64,000 nt of DNA. It comes from Peromyscus leucopus (Eukaryota; Chordata; Mammalia; Rodentia; Cricetidae). Numbering within the stretch: position 1 is the first letter of the stretch; the number at the start of each line of letters is the position of its first letter. The notes under the pieces are model-generated. The model was not told the origin of the DNA, did not search any database, and saw only the letters and a program-made list of their open reading frames with translations. The position numbers were made by a program, and so were the translations under genes. The DNA lies in the NCBI RefSeq assembly GCF_004664715.2, contig NC_051069.1, positions 72,314,647-72,378,646 of the forward strand, given 5' to 3'. This document shows, piece after piece, positions 10,076 through 22,592 of this stretch.

Positions 10076-11702
10076 CATTTCTCAAAAAAAAAAAGTTTCC
10101 AGTGTGTCATAATACTTAGTTTAAATGATGATTAACTCCACCTAAGGCATTTCCCCTATATTCTGTAATCATTGATGGGAACTGATGCTAATTCTACCTT
10201 TTAGAAATACTGAATGGGACATTTCTAAAGTGTGTTGGAGATAATCCCAACATGCATCTTACACCCAGGCACTCCAATTTCTCTCTTACTATTTATTTTC
10301 TTGAGCATTCCAGCTGTTAACCTTAAATCTAATTCTTGCATGTCAGCCCCTGTCAATGCAAGCTTTAATCCTTTTAATGTTAATGTCCCACCATCTCGAA
10401 GCTGCTTAGTAACAACAGATGGAATCCATCCCCAGCCCTGCGGGCCTGATTTGTGATCGTGCACACGTGTGTGCATGCCTGCTGGACCTTCCCTGCAACA
10501 GCGCTTGATGGAGAAAATAATTTTGGGTGGGGAGAGACCAGACGAACCCATCCAAAGTGCTCTGCATAGAGGATTAGCAAAGGCTTAAATGGTGGCAGCA
10601 CCAGGACAGAGCTGGACAGTGTCATCAAGGGCTGTCATTTCGCTCTTCAAGCGTAATAGCCAAAGGCTCACACTTAGCATGGAGGTGTCAAAACCAGCCA
10701 GCTGGGGAGCCTCAAATCCATAGCCCAGCATTTTGCTGGTGGGGTGACGTCATTTGCTTTCATCCATCTTTTGAGGAAAGCGGGATTTCCAAACAGTTTG
10801 AGAGGACAACTGTGTGTAGCCAGTCTCCTCCATCCACCTTTATGTGGGCCCTGGGCATGAAACTCAAGTTCTCAAGCTTGCGTGGTAAGTGCCTTTACCC
10901 TCTGAGTCCGTTTATTGGCAGGGGTCAGTGAGGATTCCCAATTCCTGATACTGAAGTACTGAAATATTACCCAAAAAAAAGGGAATAAAATTAAAGAGAC
11001 AGGGAAGGGGGAGGATGGAAAGGAATGTGAATTACATGTAACAATATAAAGTGATTCTTTAGAGGAAAATGTAGACACAGACATTGTAAGAGGCTTCTAG
11101 TCAAATTGGTGATGTAGAAAAAAAAAAGTCACACATCACTCTCAACAGAAAAACACTCTCAACAGAAAAGCTGGCAAAACAGTAAATAAAAAAAAAAAGG
11201 AAGGAAAGAAAAGAAATGCATTATCTCAGCTGGAGAAACTAGAGAGCGGGGAGCTTATTTCCTGGGAATAATTGTTTGAAAGAAGCTTAATACAAGATAT
11301 TTTTCAGTGTTCAGAAGAGGAAGGGAACGCCACACTTCTGTGTTTATACTGTGGAGTCCCGTGCTGGCAGTTCGCACAATCTAACCTGCATTTGTTTCAG
11401 ATCCCCTCTGAAACCTTTCCTGATTGCTCTCCCCTGAAGGCCATGCAGGACTGAACATGATGTTTGATACAGCTTTAATCCTGGGCATTTTCAGTAGTAT
11501 TCTTCCTTAGGATATAAGCTACTCTGGGGTAAAGAAAACAATGTTACGTTTATTTTTTTATTTTTTATTTATTTATTTTTTTTTAGCTAAATGCAGCAGA
11601 ACATGATTTGAACAAACGAGTATTTCGATTTATGTTTTCCATTAATTATTGGCTTCTTAAAAATGGACATTTAACTATGAAGTTGAAAATGTTTCATCAT
11701 AC
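10076..11702. other. Unique sequence, no gene seen
   Basis: No repeat recognised apart from homopolymers and a 17-bp unit present twice in tandem at about 11137-11170 (CACTCTCAACAGAAAA). Overlapping minus frames of 108 and 82 codons (10225-10628) have no recognisable domain. Confidence 0.4.
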
Positions 11703-11704
11703 TC

Positions 11705-11862
11705 TTTTTAATTTTTATTTTATGTGCATTGGTGCTTTGCCTGCATGTGTGCCTTTGAGGGTGTTGGATTTCCTGGAACTGAAGTTACAGACAGTCGTGA
11801 GCTGCCATATGGGAGTTGGGGTTCAGTCAGTGCTCTTAACCACCGAGCCATCTCCCCAGCCA
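11705..11862 (-). repeat. B2/B3-type SINE
   Basis: Head complement 'CCGAGCCATCTCCCCAGC' ends at about 11860. The 'AGTGCTCTTAACCACC' motif precedes it, then 'GTCGTGAGCTGCCATATGGG', and a T-rich tail at about 11705. The two 100-plus-codon frames over it are chance. Confidence 0.88.
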
Positions 11863-12122
11863 CTGCCACACTCTTTCAAATGTCTACTTGCTATTTCTTT
11901 CATTTGCTTAAGACGTACTCTCTTCCTAAAATCTGATCATTTTGCACACTGCATCTAATAGAAAATGGCAATGATTCCGTTTTTGGTTGGCATTTGAAGA
12001 CATTCACTGTAACCATGCAGAATTCTTCATTACTGTGTTACTGTAGCAAAGCTAATTGTTTCAGCGAAAAGTCACCAGCACCTTGTCTCAGAATGCTTCC
12101 ACATCAGTACTGGTTTTTCTAA

Positions 12123-12149
12123 AGTTTATTATTATTATTATTATTATTT
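12123..12149. repeat. (TTA)n microsatellite
   Basis: About eight TTA/ATT units in 'TTTATTATTATTATTATTAT'. Confidence 0.95.
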
Positions 12150-12298
12150 TGCCTCTTCAGCCAGAAACATCCAGAAAACATGGCTGCGCCGAGGGACAAG
12201 AGACTGGAGAAAACTGTAGCTGGCACAAAGAGGCGCATCTCTTGGCTTTGACATTTATTAGTGCTTAAGAGGTAACAATTCCTGTGGGGATTGAGTTG

Positions 12299-13275
12299 TT
12301 TTTTTTTTTTTTGTTTTTTTTTTCCTTTTATTTTATTTTACAATACCCTTCAGTTCTACATATCAGCCACGGATTCCCTTGTTCTCCCCCCTCCCAGTCC
12401 CCTCCCTTTTCCCCACCCCACCCCCATCCCCACCTCCTCCAGGGCAAAGCCTCCCCCGAGGACTGAGATCAACCTGGTAGACTCAGTCCAGGCAGGTCTA
12501 GTCCCCTCCTCCCAGACTGAGCCAAGCATCCCTGCATAGGTCCCAGGTTTCAAACAGCCAACTCATGCACTGAGCACAGGACCCGGTCCCACTGCCTGGA
12601 TGCCTCTCCCAAACAGATCAAGCCAATCAACTGTCTCACCTATTCAGAGGGCCTGATCCAGTTGGGGCCCTCAGCCTTTGGTTCATAGTTCATGTGTTTC
12701 CATTCCTTTGGCTATTTGTCCCTGTGCTTTATCCAACCTTGGTTTCAACAATTCTTGCCCATATAAACCCTCCTCTTTCTCGCTAATTAGACTCCTGGAG
12801 CTCCCTCCACCTGGGGCCTAGCCGTAGATGTCTGCATCCAGATCCCTCAGTGGTTGGATGGGGTTTCTGGCACGACTATTAGGGTATTTGGCCATCCCAT
12901 CACCAGAGTAGGTCAGTTCCGGCTGTCTCTCGACCATTGCCAGCAGTCTTTTGTGGGGGTATCTTTGTGGATTTCTGTGGGCCTCTCTAGCACTTTGTTT
13001 CTTCCTTTTCTCATGTGGTCTTCATTTACCATGGTCTCCTATTCCTTGTTCTCCCTCTCTGTTCTTGATCTAGCTGGGATCTCCCGCTCCCACAGGCTCT
13101 CTTTCCCTCGACCCTCACCCTTCATTACCCCCACTCATGTCCAGGCTGTTCATGTAGATCTCAGCCATTTCTCCATCATTGGGCAATTCCTGTGTCTTTC
13201 TTGGGGTCCTGTTTTCCAGGTAGCCTCCCTGGTGATGTGAGTAGCAGTCCAGTCATCCTTGTTCCACATCTAGAC
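12299..13275 (-). repeat. 5'-truncated LINE-1: 3' UTR of a younger rodent L1
   Basis: On minus it ends in a poly(A) tail (T run 12299-12332), preceded by the complement of 'TTCTACATATCAGCCACGGA' and a long polypurine tract (C-rich here at 12385-12440), typical of rodent L1 3' UTRs. It stops about 13275, at the ORF2/3' UTR junction. The same 3' end is seen on plus at 60946-61063, so one L1 family contributed both. It lacks ORFs and cannot move by itself. Confidence 0.85.
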
Positions 13276-14900
13276 ATGTATGTGGTCAGAAAACATGAGA
13301 GAGAGAGGAAAAAAAAAAAAAACCTATACCGATCTTCTAGACACAATTGACTCCTACATACCAAAAAATAATTTTCTAAGTGAAAAGAATAAGAATTTTG
13401 GTTTGTTTGTTTTTGCTCGCTTAACTTTGTTTTGTTTGGAAATCCCATTTTCCTCAAAAGATGGGAAAAGCAAACGGTGTCGCTCCATCAGCAAGACGCT
13501 GGCCTAGGACTGGAGGCTCCCTGGCTGGCTGGTTTGGACACCTCCATGCCAAGTGTGAGCCTTTGGCTATTACATTTGGATCTTTTTCACTACGAAGCAA
13601 AATGACAGCACTTAATGGCATTCTCCGACACTGCCCTGGCGCCATAACCCCTTAAGCCAGCCTTTTCTAATCCTGTATCCAGAGCGCTTTGGATGGTTTG
13701 TCTGGTCCCTCCCCACCCAAAATTCTCTCCTCCTGGCATACACGCTCCCCCTACAATAATAAAATAATTTTAAAAATCTGGAATAATCCATACTGATTAT
13801 TTTTTCTCCCTATATACATTCCTTTACTTGCAAAGAGAATGATAAAGATCGGATGAACGGTTATTGATTATAGACACTGTTCACTGACAAAGGGGAGAAA
13901 AGCAGAACTATCTCATTTTCCAAGAAGACAAGGTTTCCTTGGGATGAATTTAGAAACAGAGCCCCCGGCTGACTTCCTAGGCTCGCGGTCATTAGATCAA
14001 TCGTTTAAGACTGAAAATGTACAATGTTCATCACAAGCCCCTCCCTGACAGACGGGCTTTGAGCAAAGGTTCCCCATTCCTGGTTCTGAGAAGGTAAGAG
14101 TTAAAAGGAGGGAAATCTTTGAGGGGTTACCTTGAGCTCCAGGGATTTGGAAACGGGGCAGAAGATCTGAAGATGAAAGGAAATTTGATTTTGTGCTGAG
14201 TTATGAGTTTTGAAAGAAATTAGAGTTGCGATTTTGTTCTGCTATAGATACACGGATTCACAGCCTAAATTAGTAATGTTCTTTACACTGTTGACTTTCT
14301 TTAAATTTGACTCTTATCTTTTAAGGTCATCATTAAAAAGTATTTCTACACCCAGGCCGGTTGTGAAGACCCACCTTGAGGTCCACGTGTAATATCGGAG
14401 ACCTGTAAAGCCCAGCAGTGGCCCACAGCACAGCACCTGTGAACAGGTGGTCTAAATGGCAGGCCACTGCTTTCACTCTCAGCTACCGGACAGAAAGGGG
14501 TCCATCCCTGTGGTCACACTTACTTATGTGCAAGGCCACCAATATCCTACCCTCAGGGCACTTTGGACTCCCTTACCCTACTTCTGAGAGAGATCACATT
14601 GAATCAGCTCTCCACACACACAACAATATTTTCATATCTGCCTGAACCATTTGTTATCCTCGACTGTGACTCACTCACTGGTAATACCTCGGTGCAGGTT
14701 AAGTAAACTTGGCGTACAAGCTCAGCCAATTAATGTGATTGCAGTCTGCTGGTTAGAGTTGCTCAGAACCACCTGCCCCGCTGTCAAAAGGGCATACTCT
14801 GTCTATGGTTACCAAACAAAAACCTGATTGACCTGATTTCTCTGTGAGTGCCTGATTTCCCTCAGACATACGTTTCTGGAAAGTCCTAGGAGACCTTTGA
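13276..14900. other. Unique sequence, no gene seen
   Basis: Begins with a GA/A-rich patch (13288-13322). No repeat recognised. Frames of 60-75 codons only. Confidence 0.4.
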
Positions 14901-14904
14901 TAAA

Positions 14905-15059
14905 AACTGGTTACCTGAGGGCTGCTGAGCAGGCTCAGGGGATAAAGGAGCTTGCTGAGCAATCCTAACCTCGTGATTTCTAACCCTAGAACTCATGGTG
15001 GAAGGGGACAGTGGACTCCCTAAAGTTGTCCTCTGACCTCCACGTATGTTCCATGGGCA

Positions 15060-15112
<53 letters not shown>

Positions 15113-15122
15113 ACTAATGATA
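14905..15122 (+). repeat. B2/B3-related SINE with (CA)n tail
   Basis: tRNA-like head 'GCTGAGCAGGCTCAGGGGAT', then 'ACTCATGGTGGAAGGGGACA' and 'AAGTTGTCCTCTGACCTCCA', ending in a (CA)n run at 15059-15112 and an A-rich end 'TAAATAAACC'. The CA array grew from the SINE tail, a usual source of rodent microsatellites. Confidence 0.85.
15059..15112. repeat. (CA)n microsatellite
   Basis: About 26 uninterrupted CA units at the 3' end of the SINE at 14905. Confidence 0.98.
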
Positions 15123-15349
15123 AATAAACCAATTTTTAAAAATTTAAATGGTAAATTGAACCCATATACTTGCTTCTATCTTCTCCCAGGAAGAAGTCCA
15201 AGGACAGAATGGAACTGGGGTGAGGAGTAGGGAAGTCTTCAGGACACAGGGAGAGGAGAGGAGGAGATAGAGGACTCTGAATGTGTCCTGTGAATGTGAC
15301 ACTGGTGGATGTGTGTTCATGATTCAGTAGATCCTGTCAGTCATTGGTA

Positions 15350-15351
<2 letters not shown>

Positions 15352-15389
<38 letters not shown>
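15352..15389. repeat. (TG)n microsatellite
   Basis: About 19 uninterrupted TG units in otherwise unique sequence. Confidence 0.98.
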
Positions 15390-15390
<1 letters not shown>

Positions 15391-16250
15391 CTTAGAGATG
15401 CTCATTAATTAGCTTAGGTCTAGGGATTGTGACCTCATCATGTAGAAGTGAGGTCCAGATGGGTCAAAAGCAATAATCAATTGAAAGTTTGCTTTTAAAA
15501 GACCTATTTTTACTTTTATTCCCTTCTGAAATTCCACTCAAATGACAGCCAAGGTTTCTGCTTGTTTTATTTTAAGGAATAGGTTCAAAATAAACTTAAA
15601 CCAAAAAGGCCTCTTCTTGGGTACTTTTTTTTCCCCATTTTTATTTAGATAAATAGCATATTTTAAATGTTTTAATTTTCTAGTTACTTCTTGATATTTT
15701 ATGACAATGTTACTGGTTATCACTTATTAATCTTGTAGCTGGTGGCTTAGCTAAAATATTCCTAGCCTAATCCCAGTGTTTTTCTACATTGGCAATAATT
15801 CCTTCACTGCTTCCACTACTATCCCTGAATAATAATAGAAATAATTTACTCTCCAGTCCTACAGCTCCCCCTTCCTCATTACCCTATAATCACTCCAGTG
15901 TTGAACATAAATAGCTATTTTGGGGATTATTACAATGCCTTACTGGTTTGCTCTAAATTCTTTTCACACCTATTTTCGTCAAAGAAATTCTTGTTAATAA
16001 CTTGTTCCCTGAGAATGTGTCTTTAGCATGATTACTAAATGTTATCAACTATTTTTTTCTGTGACATACTGAAATTATGCGTCCTTCTTTCACATGTCAA
16101 TGAGTTCCAGATTTCTAATGTTAAATTAACTTCTATTTTTAGAATAGGCCCCACTGTGTGGTGGGTGGTCTCTTGCCTTTTCTATATATGAGAAGCTCAA
16201 CTAACTATTGCTTTGGAATGGCTGTGTACATGTTTGTGATTGGCACCTAT
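15390..16250. other. AT-rich unique sequence, no gene seen
   Basis: No repeat or credible frame recognised. Confidence 0.4.
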
Positions 16251-16254
16251 ATAC

Positions 16255-16505
16255 ACAGTGTACGCATGTATGTGGAGGCCAGAGGTTGACTTTGGGTGTC
16301 TCCCTTAGTTACTTGTGAACTTGGAGCTCACCGATTGCTGGCCTGGTTTACCAGCAAGCCCCAGGATGACCCATACTATATCCCACCACTGACATTACAG
16401 GCAAGCACCTACATGCCCATTTGTTTACATAGGTGTTGGGAACCAAACTACAGTCCTTATGATTGGTCTGTAAGCATTTGGCTGACTGAGCCATATGCCT
16501 AGACT
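16255..16505 (-). repeat. B4 SINE
   Basis: Minus-strand copy with the complement of the tRNA-like head 'GCTGACTGAGCCATATGCCT' at 16482-16501, the body 'TACAGGCAAGCACCTACATG', 'GGTGTTGGGAACCAAACTAC' and the 'GGAGGCCAGAGGTTGACTTT' end. B4 is an ID/B1 composite SINE. This copy is old and diverged. Confidence 0.8.
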
Positions 16506-16527
16506 CCTAATTAGCATTTAAACAGCC

Positions 16528-16562
16528 TTCATTCATTCATTCATTCATTCATTCATTCATTT
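16528..16562. repeat. (TTCA)n microsatellite
   Basis: About eight uninterrupted ATTC units. Confidence 0.98.
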
Positions 16563-17477
16563 TTGCCTTTGCATTAATGATTTTCTGGGCTTTGCCCCAT
16601 CTTTTCCTCTTCTTGACTCTGATAACAAATGAGATTAGATAAACAACAGATCCGGCGGGGCTCTCTCTTCTGCTACTGAAATTTCAGATTTGGAGTTCTC
16701 TTTCTTTACCTACGTCTTGCACTCTCCTGAGAAGCCATCTGGTTCCATTGTCCCTGAAAGGCAAATTATGAGGCGCTGTGCTTGCTGTCTCAAGACCAAT
16801 TTTGAGCCCATTTGGGAAACTTTTCATGTATTTTGTTCATTCCAGAGAACTTACCAAGTGAGTTATTTTGAAGTTACTTATATATCCCTTTGTCATTTGT
16901 GATCTCTGCCTACTTATCAGCTGTACCTTTTTCCATTCTTAGTATATCTATTTTTGCATTCTCTTTCTTTTCTTAGCCAATCTCACCCCCTCACCCCCAC
17001 TCCAAGGCCACTGGTCTCACAGAACCACTATTGGTTTTGCTGATCCAAAAGTATGTGGAGTTTTTTTGTTTGTTCTTGTTATTTAACTTCATTCTTTTCT
17101 ACTCTTGTATTTATTATCTTGCTCCTGTATCTTCAAGATCTGTGTTGCTTTTCTCTTTCTGGTGTTTTCAGATAAGTGCTTGGGCTTGGAGTTTTGCTTA
17201 TTTTCTCATGTAAGCATTTTCAGTTTTCAGTTTCTCTGCAGGTCTTTGGCTATCTGCCAAAGGGTTGACAGTGTCATGTCGTTATTAATGTACAGCAACT
17301 TCTACAGAGATCCACGCTGACTCGCATTCCTGATTGCTTGTTTCCATATATGCTAATCGGTTTTTTAAAATTATCATTTCACAAATTTATGAGAAAAAAA
17401 ATCTGAGGCCTGCATTTAAAGCGAATCTCTTCATTAGCTATAGCACCGAGGTCCTGGCTAACTGGGGCCCCGTTTCT
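16563..17477. other. Unique sequence, no gene seen
   Basis: T-rich on plus. Frames of 60-71 codons with hydrophobic composition (17031-17320) follow from the T-richness and show no domain. Confidence 0.4.
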
Positions 17478-17479
17478 AG

Positions 17480-17562
17480 GAGCTTAGTGTCAGGGCACTA
17501 AGCTTGTTTGAGGACTTGGGTACAATCCCAAGTCTATAAAAAGAAACAAACTAAAACAAAAC
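17480..17562 (+). repeat. Diverged ID-like SINE
   Basis: The order 'GGGCACTAAGCTTGTTTGAG', 'GACTTGGGTACAATCCCAAG' followed by an A-rich tail resembles the tRNA-Ala-derived ID element (BC1 RNA relative). Only the second half is clear. Confidence 0.45.
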
Positions 17563-17846
17563 TTCCATTTCTAATTTGGGCTTTCCAGGCAATATGCATT
17601 TCAGTGGGAAACCTATGGGCATATGGTTTGTGCTTAACAGAGCTTGAAGGGAATTTTTCTTGACTTCTGTCGCATCCATAGAGAAAGATGAGATGGGCAC
17701 CCTGATTCTCTGGGTCACATTTGCTATGGATTCTTTCCCTGAGGATGGAATGCTTCAAGTGGACCTTGTTCCACCGTGTTCCAGATCCTACCTTCTTTTC
17801 TACCATGATCCCTGGCTTTGGCTTCTGTTGGTCACACAAGGCCAAA
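17563..17846. other. Unique sequence
   Basis: No repeat recognised. A 103-codon minus frame (17534-17845) runs into the SINE tail and shows no domain. Confidence 0.35.
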
Positions 17847-18304
17847 TGTGGTGATATTTTATTTGTGCTGAAATGTGATATTTTACTTGTATGTTAATAA
17901 ACAAAGTTTGCCTGGAGATCAGAGGTCACAGCCATAAATAGAAGTCAGGCGGTGGTAGCACATGCCCTTAATCTGATCAAATGGCAGGCAGAGTCTCTGT
18001 GTGGTCAAGGACACAGCCAAGCGTGTTGACACACCTTTAATCCCAGTACCAACCATAGAGACCTGGAGGTCTGTATAGACAAGCAGTGATGAGGAAGTGA
18101 TGTGCCTGGGCTTAGAGCCAATGAGAAAGCAGAACAGAAGGCAATAAAGGCACAGGTTAGACAGGAAGAGGCTTTCTTGGGAAGCTATGGCAAGGTGGTG
18201 AGCTAAGGCTAGTTGGCGGTTCTTGCTCTGATCTCTACAGCCTGCACCGCTGTATTTGGCTCTGTGTTTATTATTTAATAAGGCTGTTTAGCAGTTTGTC
18301 TACA
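17847..18304 (+). mobile_element. Solo LTR-like element (family B here) carrying B1 fragments
   Basis: Begins TGTGGTGATATTTTATTTGT and ends 'AGCAGTTTGTCTACA', so it has TG...CA ends. The flanks GCCAAA (17841-17846) and GCCAAC (18305-18310) form a 6-bp duplication with one change. It shares its start, its 'ACCATAGAGACCTGGAGGTC' block and its 'TTTAATAAGGCTGTTTAGCA' end with 49861-50162. Between these, two partial B1-like heads ('AGGCGGTGGTAGCACATGCC' and 'GACACACCTTTAATCCCAGT') are embedded. The other copy lacks them. Confidence 0.88.
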
Positions 18305-18455
18305 GCCAACTAAAACTCAAACCTGGCATAACCATTGGCAAGCACCTTGAGGATAATGCCAGCTTGAGGGCTCAGCTAATTTTCAAGAACTCACATTTTC
18401 TTATTGTTCCCCCCAACACCAGGCTCACTTCTTGACGTCCAGCTCAGCTACATTT

Positions 18456-18473
18456 AAAAAAAAAAAAAAAAAG
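18456..18473. repeat. Poly(A) run
   Basis: About 18 A in a row, possibly the tail of an unrecognised short insertion. Confidence 0.8.
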
Positions 18474-18518
18474 TGTTTTGAAATCATTTGTTCTCCGGTA
18501 CCTTTATTTTCTTTTCAA

Positions 18519-18554
18519 GATTTATATCTATCATTTGTAGGGGTGTATGTGTGC

Positions 18555-18598
<44 letters not shown>

Positions 18599-18764
18599 AA
18601 GTCACATGTGTGCAGATGCCTGCAGAGACCAGAAAGTGGTTTTGGATCCCCGGAGCTGGAGTTACAGGAAGTAGTGACCCACCTCATATTGACATTTGGA
18701 ACAAAACTTGGGTCATTTACGAGATCAGGAAGTGGTTGTAGCCACTGAGCAATCTCTTCAGTCC
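18519..18764 (-). repeat. B2/B3-type SINE containing a (TG)n array
   Basis: Head complement 'CCACTGAGCAATCTCTTCAG' at 18741-18760, body 'CGGAGCTGGAGTTACAGGAA', then the tail side carries (TG)n at 18557-18596. Three overlapping frames here are produced by the dinucleotide array and are not genes. Confidence 0.88.
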
Positions 18765-19104
18765 AGTGTACTGTCTTCCTTGTTTCTGACAGGAATTCTG
18801 TGCATTCATCGTCTAGCACACTTCTGGAAAATAGCCACGTTTATGACACTTCATAAAATACCCAGATAAGTTTGCCATAAATAACAAACACGCAATTAGA
18901 AACTCGAGAAACGCAGTGATTTTCTTTTATTTTAGCTTGGTTTGACCTCACACTTCAATTACCTCATCAAAGCCACAGAGCATCTCTGTCCCTGTTCTTT
19001 GCCTTTTATGTCAACTTCAGTCCTAAACTGTGTCTCTCTCTGGCTTCTTCACAAAATGTCCCCAAACACCGAGGCAAAACAGTTATTCAAGTCCAAACAA
19101 AGGT

Positions 19105-19480
19105 TCTTGTTTTGATTACATTACTATCACTGCGATAAAACACCAGGACCAAGGCAACTTAGGAAAGAAGGCATTTAATCTGGGGCTTACATTTCAGAGG
19201 GTTAGAGTCCATGACTATCGTGGCAGGGAACACAGAAGCAGGCAGGCAGGCACGGCCTGTGATGTGGCTGTGAGCTTACATCCTGAGACACAGCCAGGAG
19301 CGTGATTGACATCGGGAATGGCGCAAGTCTTTTTATACCTCAGAGTCCACCTCCAGGAACACACCTCCTCTACCAAGGCCACACTTCCCAATCCTTCCCA
19401 AAGAGTTCCATCAACCAAGGACCAAGTATTCAAACACATGAGGCCATGGGGCCACAGTCATTCAAACACCATGGTTCTCT
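19105..19480 (+). repeat. Rodent mid-repetitive repeat (RMER/LTR-like), second copy
   Basis: Has 'TATCACTGCGATAAAACACC', 'GACCAAGGCAACTTAGGAAA', 'CTACCAAGGCCACACTTCCC' and 'TTCAAACACATGAGGCCATG' in the same order as the copy at 7993. It is the better preserved of the two. Confidence 0.75.
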
Positions 19481-19895
19481 AACCTCAAACTCTGTTTTGA
19501 AAATAAATTATCATTCAGTTTGTCTTTCTCAGTGTTGATAGGCTGGACATGTTATCAGGAACAAACCAACCATATAACAGTATGATATGATACTGAGAAC
19601 AAAATGTGGCCTACTGGGAAATTAAATTTCTCCAGTGTCTTGTGACTAGTTCTTCTAAATATAGAACTGAACTAAAGTTGGATTAAAGTATTTATATTTG
19701 GGAGCATCTGTTGTCCATTATGAAATGGAATAAAGCTAAATATTGACCGCACTGAAGGAATTCAAGGCTGAATTCTGCACCATCTATTTCGCAATGAAAT
19801 ACGGGCTCTGAAACATGTGCAGGAGAAAATAATGGTTTTCTAATTTCGCAGGAGAAGAATAGAACTTAAAAAGTTAGGTTTTCAGGTCACTGTCC
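19481..19895. other. Unique sequence, no gene seen
   Basis: No repeat recognised. Confidence 0.4.
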
Positions 19896-19896
19896 A

Positions 19897-20002
19897 TTGT
19901 TGTTGAGACGGTCTCACTGTGTGACCCAGGCCTGAGATCTTCTGGTCTCAGCTTCCCTGACACTGATGTTACAGGTGTGTGCCACCACGCTCCGCCTCTT
20001 TC
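19897..20002 (-). repeat. Old B1/PB1-like SINE fragment
   Basis: The minus strand resembles the B1 5' half: complement of 'GATGTTACAGGTGTGTGCCA' near 19966-19985, and 'GAGACGGTCTCACTGTGTGA' at about 19905. It is highly diverged, consistent with an early B1. Confidence 0.7.
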
Positions 20003-20098
20003 CATTTTTGATTTTAATATGTAGCCCAAACTACATGTTTACACTGTGCAGTGCACTTGTGATTTAGTTCTGCTGATCAGAACTAAGAGATGTTTTCA

Positions 20099-20346
<248 letters not shown>

Positions 20347-22579
20347 GGATGTCTGGTTCTGTTTCTGGCAGTGAAATGTTCTGTACTTCGGTTATGCACA
20401 CAATTTTGTGCTTGTATCCTCAATGCTTTTGATTTTTGAACATCTGACTAAAGGCAAATGTTGAGGAATTCTTCATATATTATGCCTCATCTGTTTTGTT
20501 GGGATGGGAGAATGCCCGGCAACTTGAAGCAGACATTCTGAGAATCTTCATTTGCTGAGGTCAGAGGCATGGAATGAAGTGGCAGGAAGTGGATGCTCAC
20601 TCAGGGAGAAAGTGAGAGTCTGTTGATTCCAGTGAGCAGGACAAGAGCCCGGGGTAGGGAGAGCAAGGCCAGAGAAACAGCCTGACTTCTGCTTGCTTCC
20701 TTGGTGGTTCTGAGTAGCCTGAGAGGTAGAGGCTTACCACACACCTCTGTGACCATCCCCCACACTTCACTGCCAAGGAGCTCCCCCTCCAGACAGCCAG
20801 TCAGCACTCGGTTTCTGCAGGGGGCAGTGCCTAGTTGGCAGAGTGGTGAAAAATATGTCCTGGGTTCTGTATGGCTAATTATACACCAGTGTTTACAAGG
20901 GAGAGGTCCCTGATTCTGATCCCTGCAGCAACTGGCCTGGGCTCTAAAATGCACGCTTTGATTACCCTTTTATCTTAGCGTGAAGAGCTGGAACTGGCAT
21001 TTATTAGTCATAAAGTTATTCATTCCATTTAAACCCAACCACAGCGCGTTCAACTTCCTAACCTGCCGTGGCAGCGGGTTTCGCAGGTTGGCTAAATGTA
21101 GCACAAAGTAATAGTTTCTTCCACTCGCTCTAAATTTATCAGCCATTAATTCCACCAGATGACATTTTATTCTTCAGTGACATTATGGAACATTCAGTTC
21201 TCTGGCGGAGAGTACAGACAAAGCGCTCTGTCAGGCTCTCAGGCACTAAATAATCTCCACTTTCCCTTTGAATATGTGAGCCTCGTTTGATTGACTTGTA
21301 GAAAACCTGAAGTCTGTTTTTGTATTTAAATTGTACTCTTTTCTCGCAGTCTTTTGTGAATCATTTCAAATGTATCTTTATTATTAAAGTTTTCAGGTGC
21401 CCCCATTAGTGTGAGCAGGATTGATTTGTGGGACCGGTGTGCTGTGGCCTCCTGGAAAGTATCAAGTGTCTTGTGAAGATGCCTCGCAATAAATTGTTGG
21501 TGGCCATCAGTTCAGCCAGGCAGCAGATGACAAGACATACAGCGTGATTTCAGAGCAATCGAGTTGGCTTTGTGTCTGCCAACACCTCCCTCTCCTACCA
21601 GTTTCTTCCTCCACACGTCCTGATTTATGAAATCCCTCTGAAGGGTCTCAGTTCCTCTGATCATCATTCCAACTAAAACTCCCTCAGAGAGAGGTGTGTT
21701 ATTTAAGCTACTGTCAGTTAGCTTTCCCTGGGCATAGATTATGATGATGTAGTATACCCTTTTTCTTTTAAATCTGTTGTTTTCGAATCTTGTCCCAGAG
21801 AACCCTAAAATTCCAAGGTAGTATTTCAGAGACAGCAGAAGGAACTCCATGGGGCTGGGTTTGAATCGGAGGCTCCGCCATGACCTGCTGGAGGTTTCTT
21901 CCTGTACACAATTGTTTGTGAAGGGAAACTTTTACCTTATCATGATTAGTTTTGCATCTCTGTGCTAAGCACTCAAGCTAATAATGCCTGTAGCATGAAC
22001 GAATTCGTGGTGGGCCACTGGTGCTTTTCTGCCATTTACCCACATTCTCCCATGTAGCCGTCACCCTGACATGGGCAATGCTTTCTAGCAGTTCATTACC
22101 TTCCCAATACAGTTCTCATCCTTGCTCCACAATCAAGAAAAAAAACAAAAACAACAACAACAACAAAAAACCCTGGGAGTAGAAATAAAAGGAACTATTC
22201 AAATGCTTCGACCACTTTCTAAAATGCAGCATTGGTCTCCTGGGAGCTTTGGGATAGATTTTCTCAGTAGGTGAAAAGTATGGGTTATACCATAAAATCA
22301 AGCATAGTAAGAAATCTGGAGAGTGGGGACTTTAAAAACACGGTAGACAATAAGAAGTCACTTGTTACTAACAAACATAAAGGAATCGTAGATTTGGGAC
22401 TGATAAAAAGTTGGGCATAAATTGGAACAATTTAGTTGTCATCCAAATAGAAAGTGAAAAAAAATTATAACAAATGGGGGAAACAATTTTTTTTTTAGTT
22501 TTGAAGGATTTGATAAAAATTTAATTGCACAAATTAAAAATTTTTAAAAGCAAAAAAAAGGCAGCAAAACTAAAGTTAA
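20347..22579. other. Unique sequence, no gene seen
   Basis: About 2.2 kb with no recognisable transposon except A-rich/AAC runs at 22138-22170. Frames reach 117 codons (20601-20954 minus) and 112 codons (21512-21850 minus) without recognisable domains. The patch 20960-21500 looks undecayed and could hold conserved non-coding DNA, but that needs alignment. Confidence 0.4.
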
Positions 22580-22592
22580 AAAGTAATAAATA

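Noticed and set aside
12284..12553. Three overlapping proline/serine-rich frames
   Set aside because: They translate the polypurine tract and tail of an L1 3' UTR.
18484..18819. Cys/Val and Thr/His repeat proteins
   Set aside because: Translations of the (TG)n array in a SINE. The same applies at 14886-15107, 20102-20401, 33188-33434, 40706-40993, 56579-56948 and 62864-63290.
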